Positions 61,901 to 64,000 are shown, counted from the stretch's first letter. The stretch: 64,000 bases of DNA from Cladorhizidae sp. MBARI D1340-BT2 (GCA_028752905.1 JAQNBH010000012.1:24561816-24625815); one strand, 5' to 3'. Notes: generated by a model from the sequence alone, not told the origin. Numbers and translations: made by a program.

Positions 61901-63529
61901 ATGTACTTGTGTTTGTGTGATGTAGGCATATATGAGTGTGTGTGTGTGTGTTGGTGTGCATGTGATCTATGCATTGTGTTTATATGAAAGTATTGTGTGT
62001 GTGTGTAGTGGGTAGTGTGTGTGTGTGTGTATGTGTGGTGTGTAGTGTGTGTGTATGTGTGGTGTCAAAGTTATCGATATTTCATAAACCGCCATACAGA
62101 TAACATATAGCAGGATCGTTTGAGGGGATTAATGGTCACAGTTTACATGCCTAGAATCCAATCCTCGAATATCAAACTCCTAAAAATATTGCCCTCTATA
62201 TATATTACGAAACCTATAAAAAAATATTGCCCTCTATATATAGTACGAAACCTATTAACTCAAAAACATCTCCCTCTATATTGTACAGTACAAAACCTAT
62301 TGATCCACATCAAGTATGACAAATGAGAGAGGGTTGAAATAGGCATGAGTATACTTTTTGCTATCACAAGTTTATTAATTCAGATTAAATTCTGGGTCAT
62401 CTGAGCATGCCCAGTCAGTAGGTCATACAAACCTCAAGGTTACCATGGGAATGCAGTCTTACCTGAAGCAGTAGCGTTGTAGAAAGTCTCCAATTGCTAT
62501 GTCATTATGTCCGTAGTAGAACATCGGAATAATACTAGAGTAACATTGAATAGGACATTAAATAAAGTATGGGGTGTGGTCCACATGATGGGTGTGACAC
62601 AGAGATGATTACACTCCATTCCGGTGTGCAAAATGTCTCCAAAGACTATTATTGTCAACCATGCACTTAACCTGCTTCAACCCAGTGTGATGTTGGTTCA
62701 GTGTGTGTCCCCATAGACCTATTGTCAACCTACTTCAACCTGCTTCAACCAAGTGTGATGTTGGTCCAGTGTGTGTCCCCATAGAGCTATTGTCAACCTA
62801 CTTCAACCTGCCTCAACCCAGTGTGGTGTTGGTCCAGTGTGTGTCCCAATAGAGCTATTGTCAACCTATTCCAACCTGCCTCAACCCAGTGTGGTGTTGG
62901 TCCAGTGTGTGTCCCCATACAGCTATTGTCAACCTACTTCAACCTGCATCAACCCAGTGTGATGTTGGTCCAGTGTGTGTCACCATAAAGCCAATGTCCA
63001 CCTACTTCAACCTGCCTCAACCCAGTGTGGTGTTGGTCCAGTGTGTGTCCCCATAGACCTATTGTCAACCTACTTCAACCTGCTTCAACCCAGTGTGATG
63101 TTGGTCCAGTGTGTGTCCCCATAGAGCTATTGTCAACCTACTTCAACCTGCCTCAACCCAGTGTGATGTTGGTCCAGTGTGTGTCCCCATAGAGCTATTG
63201 TCAACCTACTTCAACCTGCCTCCACCCAGTGTGGTGTTGGTCCAGTGTGTGTCCCCATAGAGCTATTGTCAACCTACTTCAACCTGCCTCAACCCAGTGT
63301 GGTGTTGAACCAGTGTGTGTCCCCATAGAGCTATTGTCAACCTACTTCAACCTGCCTCCACCCAGTGTGGTGTTGGTCCAGTGTGTGTGTGTGTGTATTT
63401 GTGAACTGAAGTGGGTGTGTCTTACCAAGGAGGCAGACATGGCCGCTGGTGCTTCTGCCCGTCATGGCAAGTGTTGCTAAACAGAATGGATATGCCTTGA
63501 TGCTTGATGGGGTCCAGGCAGTCAGTGTG
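25829..63529 (-). CDS. PIKFYVE: PIKfyve, 1-phosphatidylinositol 3-phosphate 5-kinase, C-terminal half (19 exons)
   Basis: In other eukaryotes PIKfyve (yeast Fab1) phosphorylates PI3P on endosomal membranes to make PI(3,5)P2 and works with the Vac14/Fig4 scaffold. Exons on the minus strand are 63,426-63,529; 62,463-62,534; 58,382-58,544; 57,848-58,038; 57,218-57,335; 56,546-56,642; 56,145-56,338; 46,467-46,773; 45,096-45,307; 42,973-43,091; 41,922-42,188; 39,627-39,900; 37,053-37,468; 33,556-33,738; 33,117-33,220; 32,048-32,176; 31,856-31,949; 30,199-30,360; 25,829-26,007. Together they give about 1,126 codons. Splice phases agree at every junction except exon 5/6. The Cys-rich linker region (FYYGHND, RYCF, LELKFYSDSY) leads through a Ser/Thr-rich linker to a full kinase domain (DRFILKQI, VFDLKGS, MDYSLL, VGIIDYVRTF). 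The human protein is about 2,100 residues; the FYVE, DEP and chaperonin-like parts would be beyond 64,000. The kinase core is intact, so the gene is probably functional. Confidence 0.93.
26345..26470 (-). repeat. Dispersed repeat with hammerhead-like core, copy 1
   Basis: On the minus strand it reads CTGATGA (26,462-26,456), one A, GGCTAG, loop AGCAT, CTAGTC, then GAAACG (26,437-26,432). GGCTAG and CTAGTC can form a six-pair stem (one G-U), giving a CUGAUGA-stem-GAAA arrangement like the catalytic core of hammerhead ribozymes. Downstream words gttgattattgagg and caactgagagttcattgaga recur near 54,450-54,620. It lies in the last PIKfyve intron. No stem III or cleavage site could be assigned. 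Confidence 0.55.
26471..28099. other. Intronic sequence, no gene recognised
   Basis: Part of the last PIKfyve intron. It contains an AT-rich low-complexity run near 27,085-27,118. Minus-strand fragments near 27,200-27,600 could be decayed retroelement, but no motif is firm. Confidence 0.4.
28100..28205 (+). repeat. Direct repeat left of a Gag fragment
   Basis: The words ctgtaccatcctcatctgc, gcaatactgttctgg and cccaagttagccagt recur in order at 28,885-28,985. The pair brackets the Gag fragment and may be LTR or transposon ends. Confidence 0.6.
28250..28830 (+). pseudogene. Ty3/gypsy Gag fragment
   Basis: Across several frameshifts it reads AAKYGTLPEFHPDCGSVRSF, then KPNIIGQRFNFYQRKQRI, SITEFITALRKLTRD and NDTLRERFIGGLKS (near 28,625-28,670, in a shifted frame). 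It ends in a KLLSMKEHLS helix. The KP..I..RF.F..R.Q....SI.EF...LR.L...C.FG..L...LRDR(F/L)V.GL pattern is the usual gypsy Gag core. The capsid is truncated and no Pol follows. Confidence 0.8.
28885..28985 (+). repeat. Direct repeat right of the Gag fragment
   Basis: Partner of 28,100-28,205 in the same orientation (cggtaccatccccttcacc, gcaatattgtcctgg, cccaagttagccagt). Confidence 0.6.
29132..29290. repeat. AT-rich microsatellite
   Basis: Runs of (ta)n broken by recurring atacatacatatactgtata blocks, three times at about 65-bp spacing, so the microsatellite has itself been duplicated. Confidence 0.9.
29291..30057. other. Intronic sequence, no gene recognised
   Basis: Part of the last PIKfyve intron; no identifiable feature. 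Confidence 0.45.
30058..30210 (-). repeat. Degenerate donor-like tandem repeat overlapping the exon 18 donor
   Basis: On the minus strand the words ATTGGTAAGGGG, TTGGTAAAGGGTCATC, TTGGTGAGGGTTCATC and AATTGGTAAGGGATTTT occur at intervals of roughly 35-55 bp. The last one is the real exon 18 donor. The core resembles the 35-bp unit at 1,492-2,285. Confidence 0.55.
30199..30360 (-). CDS. PIKFYVE: PIKfyve exon 18 (DYSLL and start of the metal-binding motif)
   Basis: Acceptor ctttctgcag, donor GTAAGG. It encodes ICHAPVYVHPHSKFVLMQAI, ADSEFLAQNSIMDYSLL and NAGMLVVGII, and the first base of the Asp codon completed by exon 19. DYSLL and the following IID are the catalytic and metal-binding motifs. 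The donor lies inside a degenerate repeat whose units contain donor-like words. Confidence 0.96.
30676..31336 (+). repeat. 25-bp minisatellite, about 26 copies
   Basis: Nearly perfect units composed of aacaaaagcacc and aggattgggtggg, in the intron between PIKfyve exons 17 and 18. High homogeneity indicates recent expansion or gene conversion. Because 25 is not a multiple of 3 and the unit has no stops, five or more frames stay open; these are not genes. Confidence 0.98.
31420..31850. repeat. C/A-rich low-complexity intron segment with a 52-bp duplication
   Basis: Pyrimidine-rich on the plus strand (cacaccc, ctccaca words). The block acacccatccacacacattt ... catgtacccca at 31,496-31,547 is repeated at once at 31,548-31,599. 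It ends just before the exon 17 donor. Confidence 0.85.
31856..31949 (-). CDS. PIKFYVE: PIKfyve exon 17 (VFDLKGS motif)
   Basis: Acceptor tgttgcag, donor GTGAGT. It encodes VFDLKGSMRSRYVDPSKDNS, then GDVLLDENYLN. VFDLKGS..(N/S)R is a signature of lipid PIP kinases, and LLDEN follows as in other PIKfyve proteins. Confidence 0.97.
32048..32176 (-). CDS. PIKFYVE: PIKfyve exon 16 (kinase domain core)
   Basis: Acceptor cccttcag, donor GTATGT, phase 0 on both sides, exactly 43 codons. It encodes RPLALAKILGAYSIGFRNSR, then KRMDAVVMENLLYNHSIAR, matching the LAKI.G.Y.I..KNS and L.VMENLFY segments. Confidence 0.96.
32530..32770 (+). repeat. Dispersed repeat, copy 1
   Basis: The words atttctctttctatcagctttt, gaagaccatgtacactg and aacatttgatgatgtc.gctgaaa.taa....acaagtttgaaca recur (partly inverted) at 37,970-38,150. 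It lies in the intron between exons 15 and 16. Confidence 0.65.
32825..32985 (+). repeat. About 27-bp tandem repeat, 5-6 imperfect copies
   Basis: Units carry agtatgactgaagagcacac and a variable catgtcc end. Confidence 0.9.
33117..33220 (-). CDS. PIKFYVE: PIKfyve exon 15 (ATP-binding lysine)
   Basis: Acceptor atgtgtag, donor GTGAGG. It encodes DRFILKQIKSIEISAFEDFA, then PRYLDYVTKALEEK. The Lys of FILKQ is the expected ATP-contacting residue of PIPK-family kinases. Confidence 0.96.
33556..33738 (-). CDS. PIKFYVE: PIKfyve exon 14 (kinase domain N-lobe)
   Basis: Acceptor tcctaaag, donor GTATGTAC. It encodes FSNMDKTASFFCKVYLAEEF, then RQLREKIFPGGEDRFIRSLT and AKGGKSHSAFCKVA. This matches FSD...KFYC..YYA.EF..MR......ED.FIRSL......A.GGKSG..F of the family. 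It includes the glycine-rich GGKS nucleotide-binding turn. Confidence 0.96.
33739..34499. other. Intron between exons 13 and 14, no feature
   Basis: AT-rich sequence without recognised structure. Confidence 0.45.
34500..35165 (+). mobile_element. Decayed piggyBac-like short element (third family member)
   Basis: The plus strand carries an acidic tail TRSDDLDGDEITSDEESI at 34,690-34,743. It then shows homology to the minus strand of 60,912-61,709: cctattgctgaggtggcccc at 34,945 matches the complement near 61,150; further blocks are ggctagctttgttattttca, tggttgcta and gctgagatagcaa. The TTAA ends and inverted repeats are not recognisable here, so the boundaries are approximate. Confidence 0.5.
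35340..35515 (+). repeat. Degenerate left shoulder of the 43-bp array
   Basis: Loose repeats of the words tcaattggagaagct, agatcaattggacaagctct and catcg.cacagct. They appear related to the regular units that follow. Confidence 0.55.
35516..36330 (+). repeat. 43-bp minisatellite, about 18 copies
   Basis: Units contain ctcaatggctgcttgactgc, agtagctatc and tacatcaccacag. Two or three units share a deletion variant (ctcactgtccgcttgacttc), which points to duplication of blocks inside the array. It lies in the intron between exons 13 and 14. Confidence 0.97.
36657..36830 (+). repeat. 16-bp minisatellite, about 11 copies
   Basis: Unit gtcaacatcattgtcg/a, nearly perfect, ending in degenerate copies. 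It lies downstream of the exon 13 donor. Confidence 0.97.
37053..37468 (-). CDS. PIKFYVE: PIKfyve exon 13 (linker leading into the kinase domain)
   Basis: Acceptor tttgcag, donor GTAAGG. It begins KRHLSEVDKT, continues with a Thr run coded by a CCA/ACC microsatellite, then KGFFSELKKKGSAINIFSGL, DPFEQSSESFPRKLESTSSS and ends KSRGHISL. Joined to exon 14 it gives HISLEFSN, equivalent to the H(V/I).L.FSD start of the kinase domain. The Thr run invites length variation. Confidence 0.9.
37499..37702. mobile_element. Short hAT-like MITE with poly-G and poly-C runs
   Basis: The left end GCAGGGTTCCATTTAG (37,499-37,514) matches the reverse complement of the right end (CTAAATGAAACCCTGC, 37,687-37,702) with one mismatch. 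Between them lie a G run near 37,611, two caagggg/ccaaggg words and 31 consecutive C at 37,643-37,673. Flanks share catag, a possible short target duplication. It sits about 30 bp upstream of the PIKfyve exon 13 acceptor. Confidence 0.65.
37870..37945 (+). repeat. CAA/AAGACAAC microsatellite
   Basis: Repeats of aacaacaaagac units in the intron between exons 12 and 13. Confidence 0.9.
37970..38150 (+). repeat. Dispersed repeat, copy 2
   Basis: Partner of 32,530-32,770. It ends with acatttgatgatgtcggct ... acaagtttgaacaa and contains inverted ctttctatcagctttt and gaagaccaaagtgca words. Confidence 0.65.
38341..38515 (+). repeat. 23/27-bp minisatellite, about 7 copies
   Basis: Units are gtgtttgggtgcctacatg plus tagg, with an extra catg in the first copies. 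Confidence 0.95.
38516..38895. other. Intronic sequence, no feature
   Basis: AT-rich DNA between two tandem arrays. Confidence 0.45.
38896..39530 (+). repeat. CAA/ATC-rich tandem array
   Basis: Built from caacaacaaatcaatacaat and atcatcaaaaacagtaagtc blocks, with higher-order repetition of about 75-110 bp. It ends roughly 95 bp before the exon 12 donor. Confidence 0.93.
39627..39900 (-). CDS. PIKFYVE: PIKfyve exon 12 (YEKEPTSIIAYAL block)
   Basis: Acceptor tcttgcag, donor GTAAGT. It encodes NRLSVISRPFQRLPPPFEYN, HNHSIFPIAIYEKEPTSIIA and YALSSRDYAAELKALM. This matches the LLPG....IP.PF...H........PIAV.EKEPSSIIAFALS..EY...L conserved region of PIKfyve, which lies before the kinase domain. Confidence 0.94.
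40026..40455 (+). repeat. 63-bp minisatellite, 7 copies
   Basis: The word gaacattcagtg.actggaac recurs at 40,032, 40,088, 40,151, 40,214, 40,277, 40,340 and 40,403. The period is 63 after a shortened first unit. It lies about 130 bp upstream of the exon 12 acceptor. The long frames it opens are by-products of a period divisible by three. Confidence 0.98.
40648..40800 (+). repeat. TTCCA/TTCTA pentamer-type satellite
   Basis: Runs of attctactcc, attctattcc and attccactcc, a degenerate (ATTCC)n-like simple satellite. Confidence 0.9.
41045..41357 (+). repeat. About 62-bp tandem repeat, 5 copies
   Basis: Units contain aactagaccaggtaagcttc, ttgtggg and atggacaacaggaaactgat. Each includes a donor-like CAGGTAAGC word on the plus strand. 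Confidence 0.95.
41370..41912 (+). repeat. 26-bp minisatellite, about 20 copies
   Basis: Units are gtacaatacacacaaacagt plus agtgaa/agtgca, with two variants interspersed. The last unit ends about 10 bp from the PIKfyve exon 11 donor (41,921). Confidence 0.97.
41922..42188 (-). CDS. PIKFYVE: PIKfyve exon 11 (linker before the IAxxEKEPxSIIA region)
   Basis: Acceptor ccttgcag, donor GTATGT. It encodes DDPTKYYLLDPCLITTGGSS, then VFLGVNGAHDFAMGGGRGAL and LSSAADTFADG. The sequence is low complexity. Phase 1 at its end agrees with exon 12. The 26-bp satellite starts about 15 bp after the donor. Confidence 0.8.
42220..42972. other. Intron between exons 10 and 11, no feature
   Basis: A purine-rich start (agggcaaagaggagaagggg near 42,200-42,270), then ordinary AT-rich sequence. 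Confidence 0.45.
42973..43091 (-). CDS. PIKFYVE: PIKfyve exon 10 (linker, tandem acceptor)
   Basis: Reads YGDQPSSSSTVLRDEISGGQ, then EEDAHADTSGG and FLAKFRPS. The acceptor is a NAGNAG pair (gcagcag), so one extra Ser may be included or skipped. The donor is weak (CCTA|GTTCGT at 42,972); it is chosen because it alone keeps phase with exon 11 and uses the whole frame. An alternative GGAG|GTCAAG donor further upstream also keeps phase. Confidence 0.65.
43137..43372 (+). repeat. TATG/TG microsatellite
   Basis: Alternating tatgtatg, tgtatatg and gatatgtatg runs over about 235 bp in the intron upstream of exon 10. Confidence 0.95.
43376..43500 (+). repeat. Two-copy duplication of about 65 bp
   Basis: cattaaatggcc ... 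tatgaacctacaactatt occurs at 43,381 and again at 43,451 with small differences. Confidence 0.8.
43501..45095. other. Intron between exons 9 and 10, no feature
   Basis: AT-rich sequence without a recognisable gene, RNA or repeat. Confidence 0.45.
45096..45307 (-). CDS. PIKFYVE: PIKfyve exon 9 (acidic linker)
   Basis: Acceptor cacatcag, donor GTAAGT. It encodes GEPLLEPSSSSLMPSTETLV, then a strongly acidic run rich in Glu, Asp and Gly (EADDDIQRGEEGG onward) and NQTVKKMY. It corresponds to the poorly conserved linker; its place in the gene rests on phase agreement and exon order. Confidence 0.82.
45420..46446 (+). repeat. 68-bp minisatellite, array 1 (about 15 copies)
   Basis: Units contain gtgtgtccccatagagctat, tgtcaacctacttcaacctg and cctcaacccagtgtg.tgtt. 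Units differ by substitutions and small indels. The array fills most of the intron between PIKfyve exons 8 and 9 and ends about 20 bp after the exon 8 donor. The same unit forms array 2 at 62,645-63,390. Confidence 0.98.
46467..46773 (-). CDS. PIKFYVE: PIKfyve exon 8 (Ser/Thr-rich linker, wedged between two satellite arrays)
   Basis: Acceptor ctctttag, donor GTGAGT, phases consistent on both sides. It encodes STSLNHISHTPPADNHLSNT, then RIISNRTRRLSDKK, RKLTHERNFSDGG and KVHRRNLSDSLAM. Two R-x-x-S/R-x-x-x-S type sites (RRNLSDS, ERNFSDG) could be phosphorylated; this is inferred from the motif only. The 68-bp satellite ends about 20 bp after its donor, and the 45-bp array begins about 40 bp before its acceptor. 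Confidence 0.85.
46810..48560 (+). repeat. 45-bp minisatellite with higher-order repeat, about 39 copies
   Basis: Units are gcactaatgaattagaaatg followed by catggcttgcagcatgtatt and agtat. A block starting with a 42-bp variant unit (gtgcactaaattag) at 47,202 recurs at 47,739, and the same series of variants (agcttgcag, tgaatcag, tattcac, gtacac) follows in both. This makes a 537-bp higher-order repeat differing by one unit. The array begins about 40 bp upstream of the exon 8 acceptor. It yields open frames of about 485 codons on both strands because 45 is divisible by 3. Confidence 0.98.
48561..48830 (+). repeat. About 40-bp variant extension of the 45-bp array, 6 copies
   Basis: Units aatgaattagaaatgcatgg then cttgtatatagtatcaata share half of their sequence with the 45-bp unit but replace cagcatgtattagt by a tatatagtatcaa segment. 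Confidence 0.95.
48831..49108. other. Spacer between two satellite arrays
   Basis: Non-repetitive intron sequence with no recognised feature. Confidence 0.5.
49109..52136 (+). repeat. 29-bp minisatellite, about 100 copies (largest array in the window)
   Basis: Units are tgaagaattgtttctggaag plus ctctcctgc, with variants (ctttcctgc, ctgttctgc, tttttgg, shortened units). Rare marker variants such as tggaatctgaat (near 50,595, 51,170 and 51,540) show duplication of multi-unit blocks. Since 3 x 29 = 87, a stop-free unit gives long frames with an 87-bp (29-residue) period; these are artefacts. It lies in the 9.4-kb intron between exons 7 and 8. Confidence 0.98.
52398..53295 (+). mobile_element. 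piggyBac-like non-autonomous element with TTAA target duplication
   Basis: TTAA at 52,398-52,401 and 53,292-53,295 flanks an 890-bp element with a perfect 14-bp terminal inverted repeat CCCTCTCACTGTCA. TTAA duplication and a CCCT-type end are diagnostic of the piggyBac superfamily. Next to the left end is a palindrome-like ccgccatatggcgcc. The element sits in the PIKfyve intron just right of the 29-bp array. Confidence 0.88.
52552..52827 (+). CDS. Small piggyBac-derived frame: acidic N-terminus joined to a cysteine-rich end
   Basis: The 91-codon frame starts at an ATG at 52,552 (second Met at 52,612). It reads MEKRLSIGEIISQV, then WNISNDESSDEECEGI, followed at once by VQCKYCKVHLCIMEDRNCF and FCHRH before the stop. 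The acidic stretch resembles the N-terminus of piggyBac transposases. The C-x2-C-x4-C-x6-C-F arrangement resembles the C-terminal cysteine-rich DNA-binding domain. The catalytic DDD core is absent, so it cannot transpose alone. Whether the protein is made is unknown. Confidence 0.55.
   Translation: MKVDEIIFKTRTIFSRTISTMEKRLSIGEIISQVTRAAWNISNDESSDEECEGIHSYLGESRVQCKYCKVHLCIMEDRNCFHALVDFCHRH
53296..54449. other. Intronic sequence with one 34-bp duplication
   Basis: Mostly unremarkable. The block cagtcttaaaactgattaaa ... gccatgaacgcca at 53,838 is tandemly duplicated to 53,905. A second small pair (accttcatgacaaatcct) lies at about 54,007 and 54,040. Confidence 0.6.
54450..54620 (+). repeat. Dispersed repeat with hammerhead-like core, copy 2, in head-to-head arrangement
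   Basis: Two 18-bp arms (54,537-54,554 and 54,559-54,576; the second reads tcctgatgaaagctagag) form a perfect inverted repeat with a 4-nt spacer. The right arm continues to CATTAGACGAAACGTTGAG, as in the copy at 26,345-26,470. Stem II is weaker here, with three to four pairs. Confidence 0.6.
54700..55150 (+). repeat. 30-bp minisatellite, about 14 copies
   Basis: Units are ccctaacacgagctacaggt plus attgccctgg. The first copies are diverged. Confidence 0.97.
55151..56144. other. Intronic sequence with a CA microsatellite
   Basis: A (CA)n-rich run at 55,832-55,932. The remainder has no recognised coding or repeat feature, apart from pyrimidine-rich segments near 55,540-55,600 and 55,950-55,985. 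Confidence 0.6.
56145..56338 (-). CDS. PIKFYVE: PIKfyve exon 7 (coiled linker)
   Basis: Acceptor ccattgcag, donor GTGAGAG. It encodes CERDAMRIKVKHLKEMM, then EEENVINVQDCLEDLKRTM and VVECWNI, matching the predicted helical stretch ending ...LQ.WN..L... in vertebrate PIKfyve. It is followed by the largest intron of the window (9.4 kb). Confidence 0.88.
56546..56642 (-). CDS. PIKFYVE: PIKfyve exon 6 (helical linker)
   Basis: Acceptor tatgtag at 56,643-56,649, donor GTGAGC. It encodes VEGVFYRIQQKVDKYRLEPV and then HDHISNSK, an amphipathic segment matching the coiled region after the LEV..P motif. An alternative acceptor (gttgag) would start it at 56,635. Confidence 0.85.
56716..56740 (+). repeat. 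Poly-G tract (25 G)
   Basis: An uninterrupted G run in the intron about 75 bp upstream of PIKfyve exon 6. Confidence 0.95.
56965..57195 (+). repeat. 36-bp minisatellite, about 6 copies
   Basis: Units are acacagcatggcatcaatct plus atctatgcagacatgc. The array ends about 25 bp after the exon 5 donor. Confidence 0.95.
57218..57335 (-). CDS. PIKFYVE: PIKfyve exon 5, with a possible one-base frame problem
   Basis: Acceptor gtttcag, donor GTATGT. In the frame set by exon 4 it begins RPSTIDILELLLPPYVLCI, matching the S...LLEV..P...I segment of PIKfyve. The second half looks family-like only in the next frame (SITTDYASDIKHVGR), which also gives the right phase for the best acceptor of exon 6. Either the sequence has one extra base here or exon 6 starts 7 bp later. 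Confidence 0.8.
57355..57775 (+). repeat. Purine-rich degenerate minisatellite
   Basis: Variants of gagggttggtgaggagagga with a period of about 25-30 bp fill the intron between exons 4 and 5, beginning about 20 bp from the exon 5 acceptor. Confidence 0.9.
57848..58038 (-). CDS. PIKFYVE: PIKfyve exon 4 (LELKFY block)
   Basis: Acceptor tcccag, donor GTGTGTG, which lies at the start of a GT-repeat. It encodes SFAKFLELKFYSDSYVTR, then CSHFLHPDYSQCFLFRNK and LATF. This agrees with the (S)FAK(F/Y)LEL.FY ... C.H..H.D......F...VA.F block of the family. Confidence 0.94.
58095..58370 (+). repeat. About 90-bp tandem repeat, 3 copies, next to the exon 3 donor
   Basis: The words cctcactagggacatcc, atagtcccaagt and ccatgcta.acagtca recur three times. 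The final unit holds aggatgtcctaggtaaggtg, which also occurs, with one change, at 33,502-33,530 near exon 14. Confidence 0.85.
58382..58544 (-). CDS. PIKFYVE: PIKfyve exon 3 (Cys/His-rich region)
   Basis: Acceptor cttgcag, donor GTGAGT. It reads EYYRCQTCSVDMAKHIRHII, then IHIEIEN and ESIYTWLECSQCHH. The paired C-x2-C motifs and the HIR..HG segment match the cysteine-rich domain of PIKfyve. Ends in phase 0. Confidence 0.93.
58692..58965. mobile_element. Possible second MITE of the poly-G/poly-C family
   Basis: It starts with cagggtttcatttggggg, like the ends of the element at 37,499-37,702. It contains 26 G at 58,746-58,771 and 28 C at 58,899-58,926. A degenerate right end (ggttaaactctgc) lies near 58,950. 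The two runs could pair into a G:C stem of about 26 bp with a loop of about 127 nt. Confidence 0.45.
59124..59525. mobile_element. 402-bp MITE with TA target duplication carrying a tRNA-like insert
   Basis: The left end CCGTATATTCTCTAATAGGA and the right end (reverse complement CCGTATTTATGTAGGAAC) are imperfect inverted repeats bounded by TA at 59,122-59,123 and 59,526-59,527. Inside, variants of tggttacaattggaaggg occur four times. TA duplication is typical of Tc1/mariner-type elements, but no transposase is present. Confidence 0.6.
59266..59340 (+). repeat. tRNA-derived SINE head or tRNA pseudogene
   Basis: An A-box-like TGGCTCAATGG (59,275-59,285) and a B-box GGTTCGAGTCT (59,318-59,328) are correctly spaced. 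The ends GGGTGCT and GGTGCCC can form a seven-pair acceptor stem (with G-U pairs) followed by A. The T-stem is decayed, so a functional tRNA is unlikely. Confidence 0.65.
59526..60907. other. Intronic sequence; short 12-bp-type repeat at 59,945-60,020
   Basis: Repeats of gtgaatgtagat and gtacatgtgaat occur at 59,945-60,020. Otherwise no recognised feature in this part of the intron between exons 2 and 3. Confidence 0.55.
60908..61713 (-). mobile_element. piggyBac-like non-autonomous element, second copy
   Basis: TTAA at 60,908-60,911 and 61,710-61,713 flanks about 798 bp. The left end CCCTCTCACTGGTGCC resembles the ends of the 52,402 element; the right end reads CCAACTCACTGTG inward, a degenerate match. 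On the minus strand a frame at about 61,345-61,190 gives LDRITSDEEGIDSDVTAA then VCKNCQRCFSFPVCGKS and a stop. This is again an acidic stretch joined directly to a cysteine cluster, without a catalytic core. Confidence 0.65.
61815..62064 (+). repeat. GT-rich microsatellite
   Basis: (GT)n blocks separated by tatgagtg and tgtgatgtatgcatgtg words. Confidence 0.93.
62180..62312 (+). repeat. About 50-bp tandem repeat, 3 copies
   Basis: Units aatattgccctctatatata plus ta.gaaacctat, the third diverged. Confidence 0.85.
62463..62534 (-). CDS. PIKFYVE: PIKfyve exon 2 (FYGHNDIxxGxFLxRYCF block)
   Basis: A short 72-bp exon with acceptor ctctag and donor GTAAGA. It encodes IIPMFYYGHNDIAIGDFL followed by QRYCF, nearly identical in pattern to the FYG.ND..LG.FL.RYCF signature of PIKfyve. 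Phase 2 at its end gives R when joined to exon 3. Confidence 0.92.
62645..63390 (+). repeat. 68-bp minisatellite, array 2 (about 11 copies)
   Basis: The same unit as 45,420-46,446 (gtgtgtccccatagagctat, tgtcaacctacttcaacctg, cctcaacccagtgtg), in the same orientation. It fills the intron between exons 1 and 2 and ends about 35 bp after the exon 1 donor at 63,425. Confidence 0.98.
63426..63529 (-). CDS. PIKFYVE: PIKfyve exon 1 of the window (start of the Cys-rich linker region)
   Basis: Acceptor tttccag at 63,530-63,536, donor GTAAG at 63,425. It starts in phase 0 and ends after two bases of a codon. It reads HTDCLDPIKHQGISILFSNT and then ends RPCLPP. This matches the HQ.I..LF.... .P.CL.PW segment that opens the conserved linker region of PIKfyve. 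The Trp usual at the junction becomes Cys (TG|T) when joined to the next exon. Confidence 0.88.
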
Positions 63530-64000
63530 CTGGAAACAAACACGGGAATGGAATGTAGAATACATTTATGATCCCAACACAAAAAATATATACCTATGCA
63601 CACCAAAAAAATACGAATTTAAAAACCAGGATATTTGGCATGCATCGTATATCTGTTTCGTTTGTTAATAAATTGGTAAAGTGACCCTGTATGTAAATGA
63701 GGGTTGGTTAAGTCTTCTTTTGATTCCTTCTTGTCGACAGGCCAACAAATATAGTTCAGTATAAATCATGGAATTCATGCTGCATGACAATCATGCGCAT
63801 TTAGACCAAAACCACTTCATGAATATAATTAATGTGACTTTAATTTAATCATGCCTATTTGCAACACTGGTTGTTAATGTAATTAACGCATATGCTGGGA
63901 GACTTGATAACAGATATTGAGGTTATGATTAGTCTACGTCTCTGCCTCATCGTCTGTAGGTGGTACACGAGCACTATTGTCTGGATTGGAGATTGCCTCG
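63530..64000. other. Intron upstream of PIKfyve exon 1 of the window
   Basis: No exon could be supported up to the window edge. A short open stretch at the very end (63,937-63,999, minus) is discussed among rejected items. Confidence 0.45.

Noticed and set aside
63937..63999. Open minus-strand stretch ending EAISNPDNSARVPPTDDEAE, a possible further PIKfyve exon
   Set aside because: The only possible donor (GAC|GTAGAC) is poor and would leave phase 2, whereas exon 1 of the window starts in phase 0. It is too close to the edge to judge.

Overview
The window is nuclear DNA of an animal. It has spliced exons with GT/AG introns, very dense minisatellites and many decayed eukaryotic transposons, and no bacterial-type operons. 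It is AT-rich, and the transposon mix suggests a marine invertebrate, possibly a sponge. That is an inference; nothing here fixes the species.

The one clear host gene is on the minus strand from 63,529 to 25,829. It encodes the C-terminal half of PIKfyve, the FYVE-type 1-phosphatidylinositol 3-phosphate 5-kinase. Nineteen exons can be placed with matching splice phases. They cover the cysteine-rich linker region, the low-complexity linker and the complete PIP5K-type kinase domain with its stop codon. The FYVE, DEP and chaperonin-like parts should lie beyond base 64,000. The introns are swollen by tandem arrays with units of about 16 to 68 bp, several starting within a few tens of bases of a splice site, and by small transposons. 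The 9.4-kb intron between exons 7 and 8 carries two arrays totalling about 5 kb, an inverted-repeat element and a piggyBac-like element.

The region below about 25.8 kb, downstream of PIKfyve, is a transposon graveyard. From left to right it holds: an open, GC-rich Gag frame at the left edge; a 35-bp minisatellite; a frameshifted remnant of a puromycin-sensitive-type M1 aminopeptidase; a decayed Ty1/copia element (minus); two decayed Ty3/gypsy elements (plus) in which integrase precedes reverse transcriptase; a decayed hAT transposase (minus) between two copies of a dispersed repeat; a fold-back element; and a Ty3/gypsy element (minus) that has lost its reverse transcriptase and RNase H. A further Gag fragment lies inside the last PIKfyve intron.

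The most notable points are: (1) two separate gypsy copies with the protease-integrase-reverse transcriptase order known from the Gmr1 group, one with a SCAN-like capsid; (2) short TTAA-flanked piggyBac-like elements that seem to join an acidic N-terminus directly to a C-terminal cysteine-rich domain; (3) one 68-bp satellite family found just downstream of the splice donors of two different PIKfyve exons; (4) a dispersed repeat carrying a hammerhead-like CUGAUGA...GAAA core; and (5) long poly-G and poly-C runs lying between shared terminal motifs. No rRNA, functional tRNA, CRISPR or promoter could be supported.
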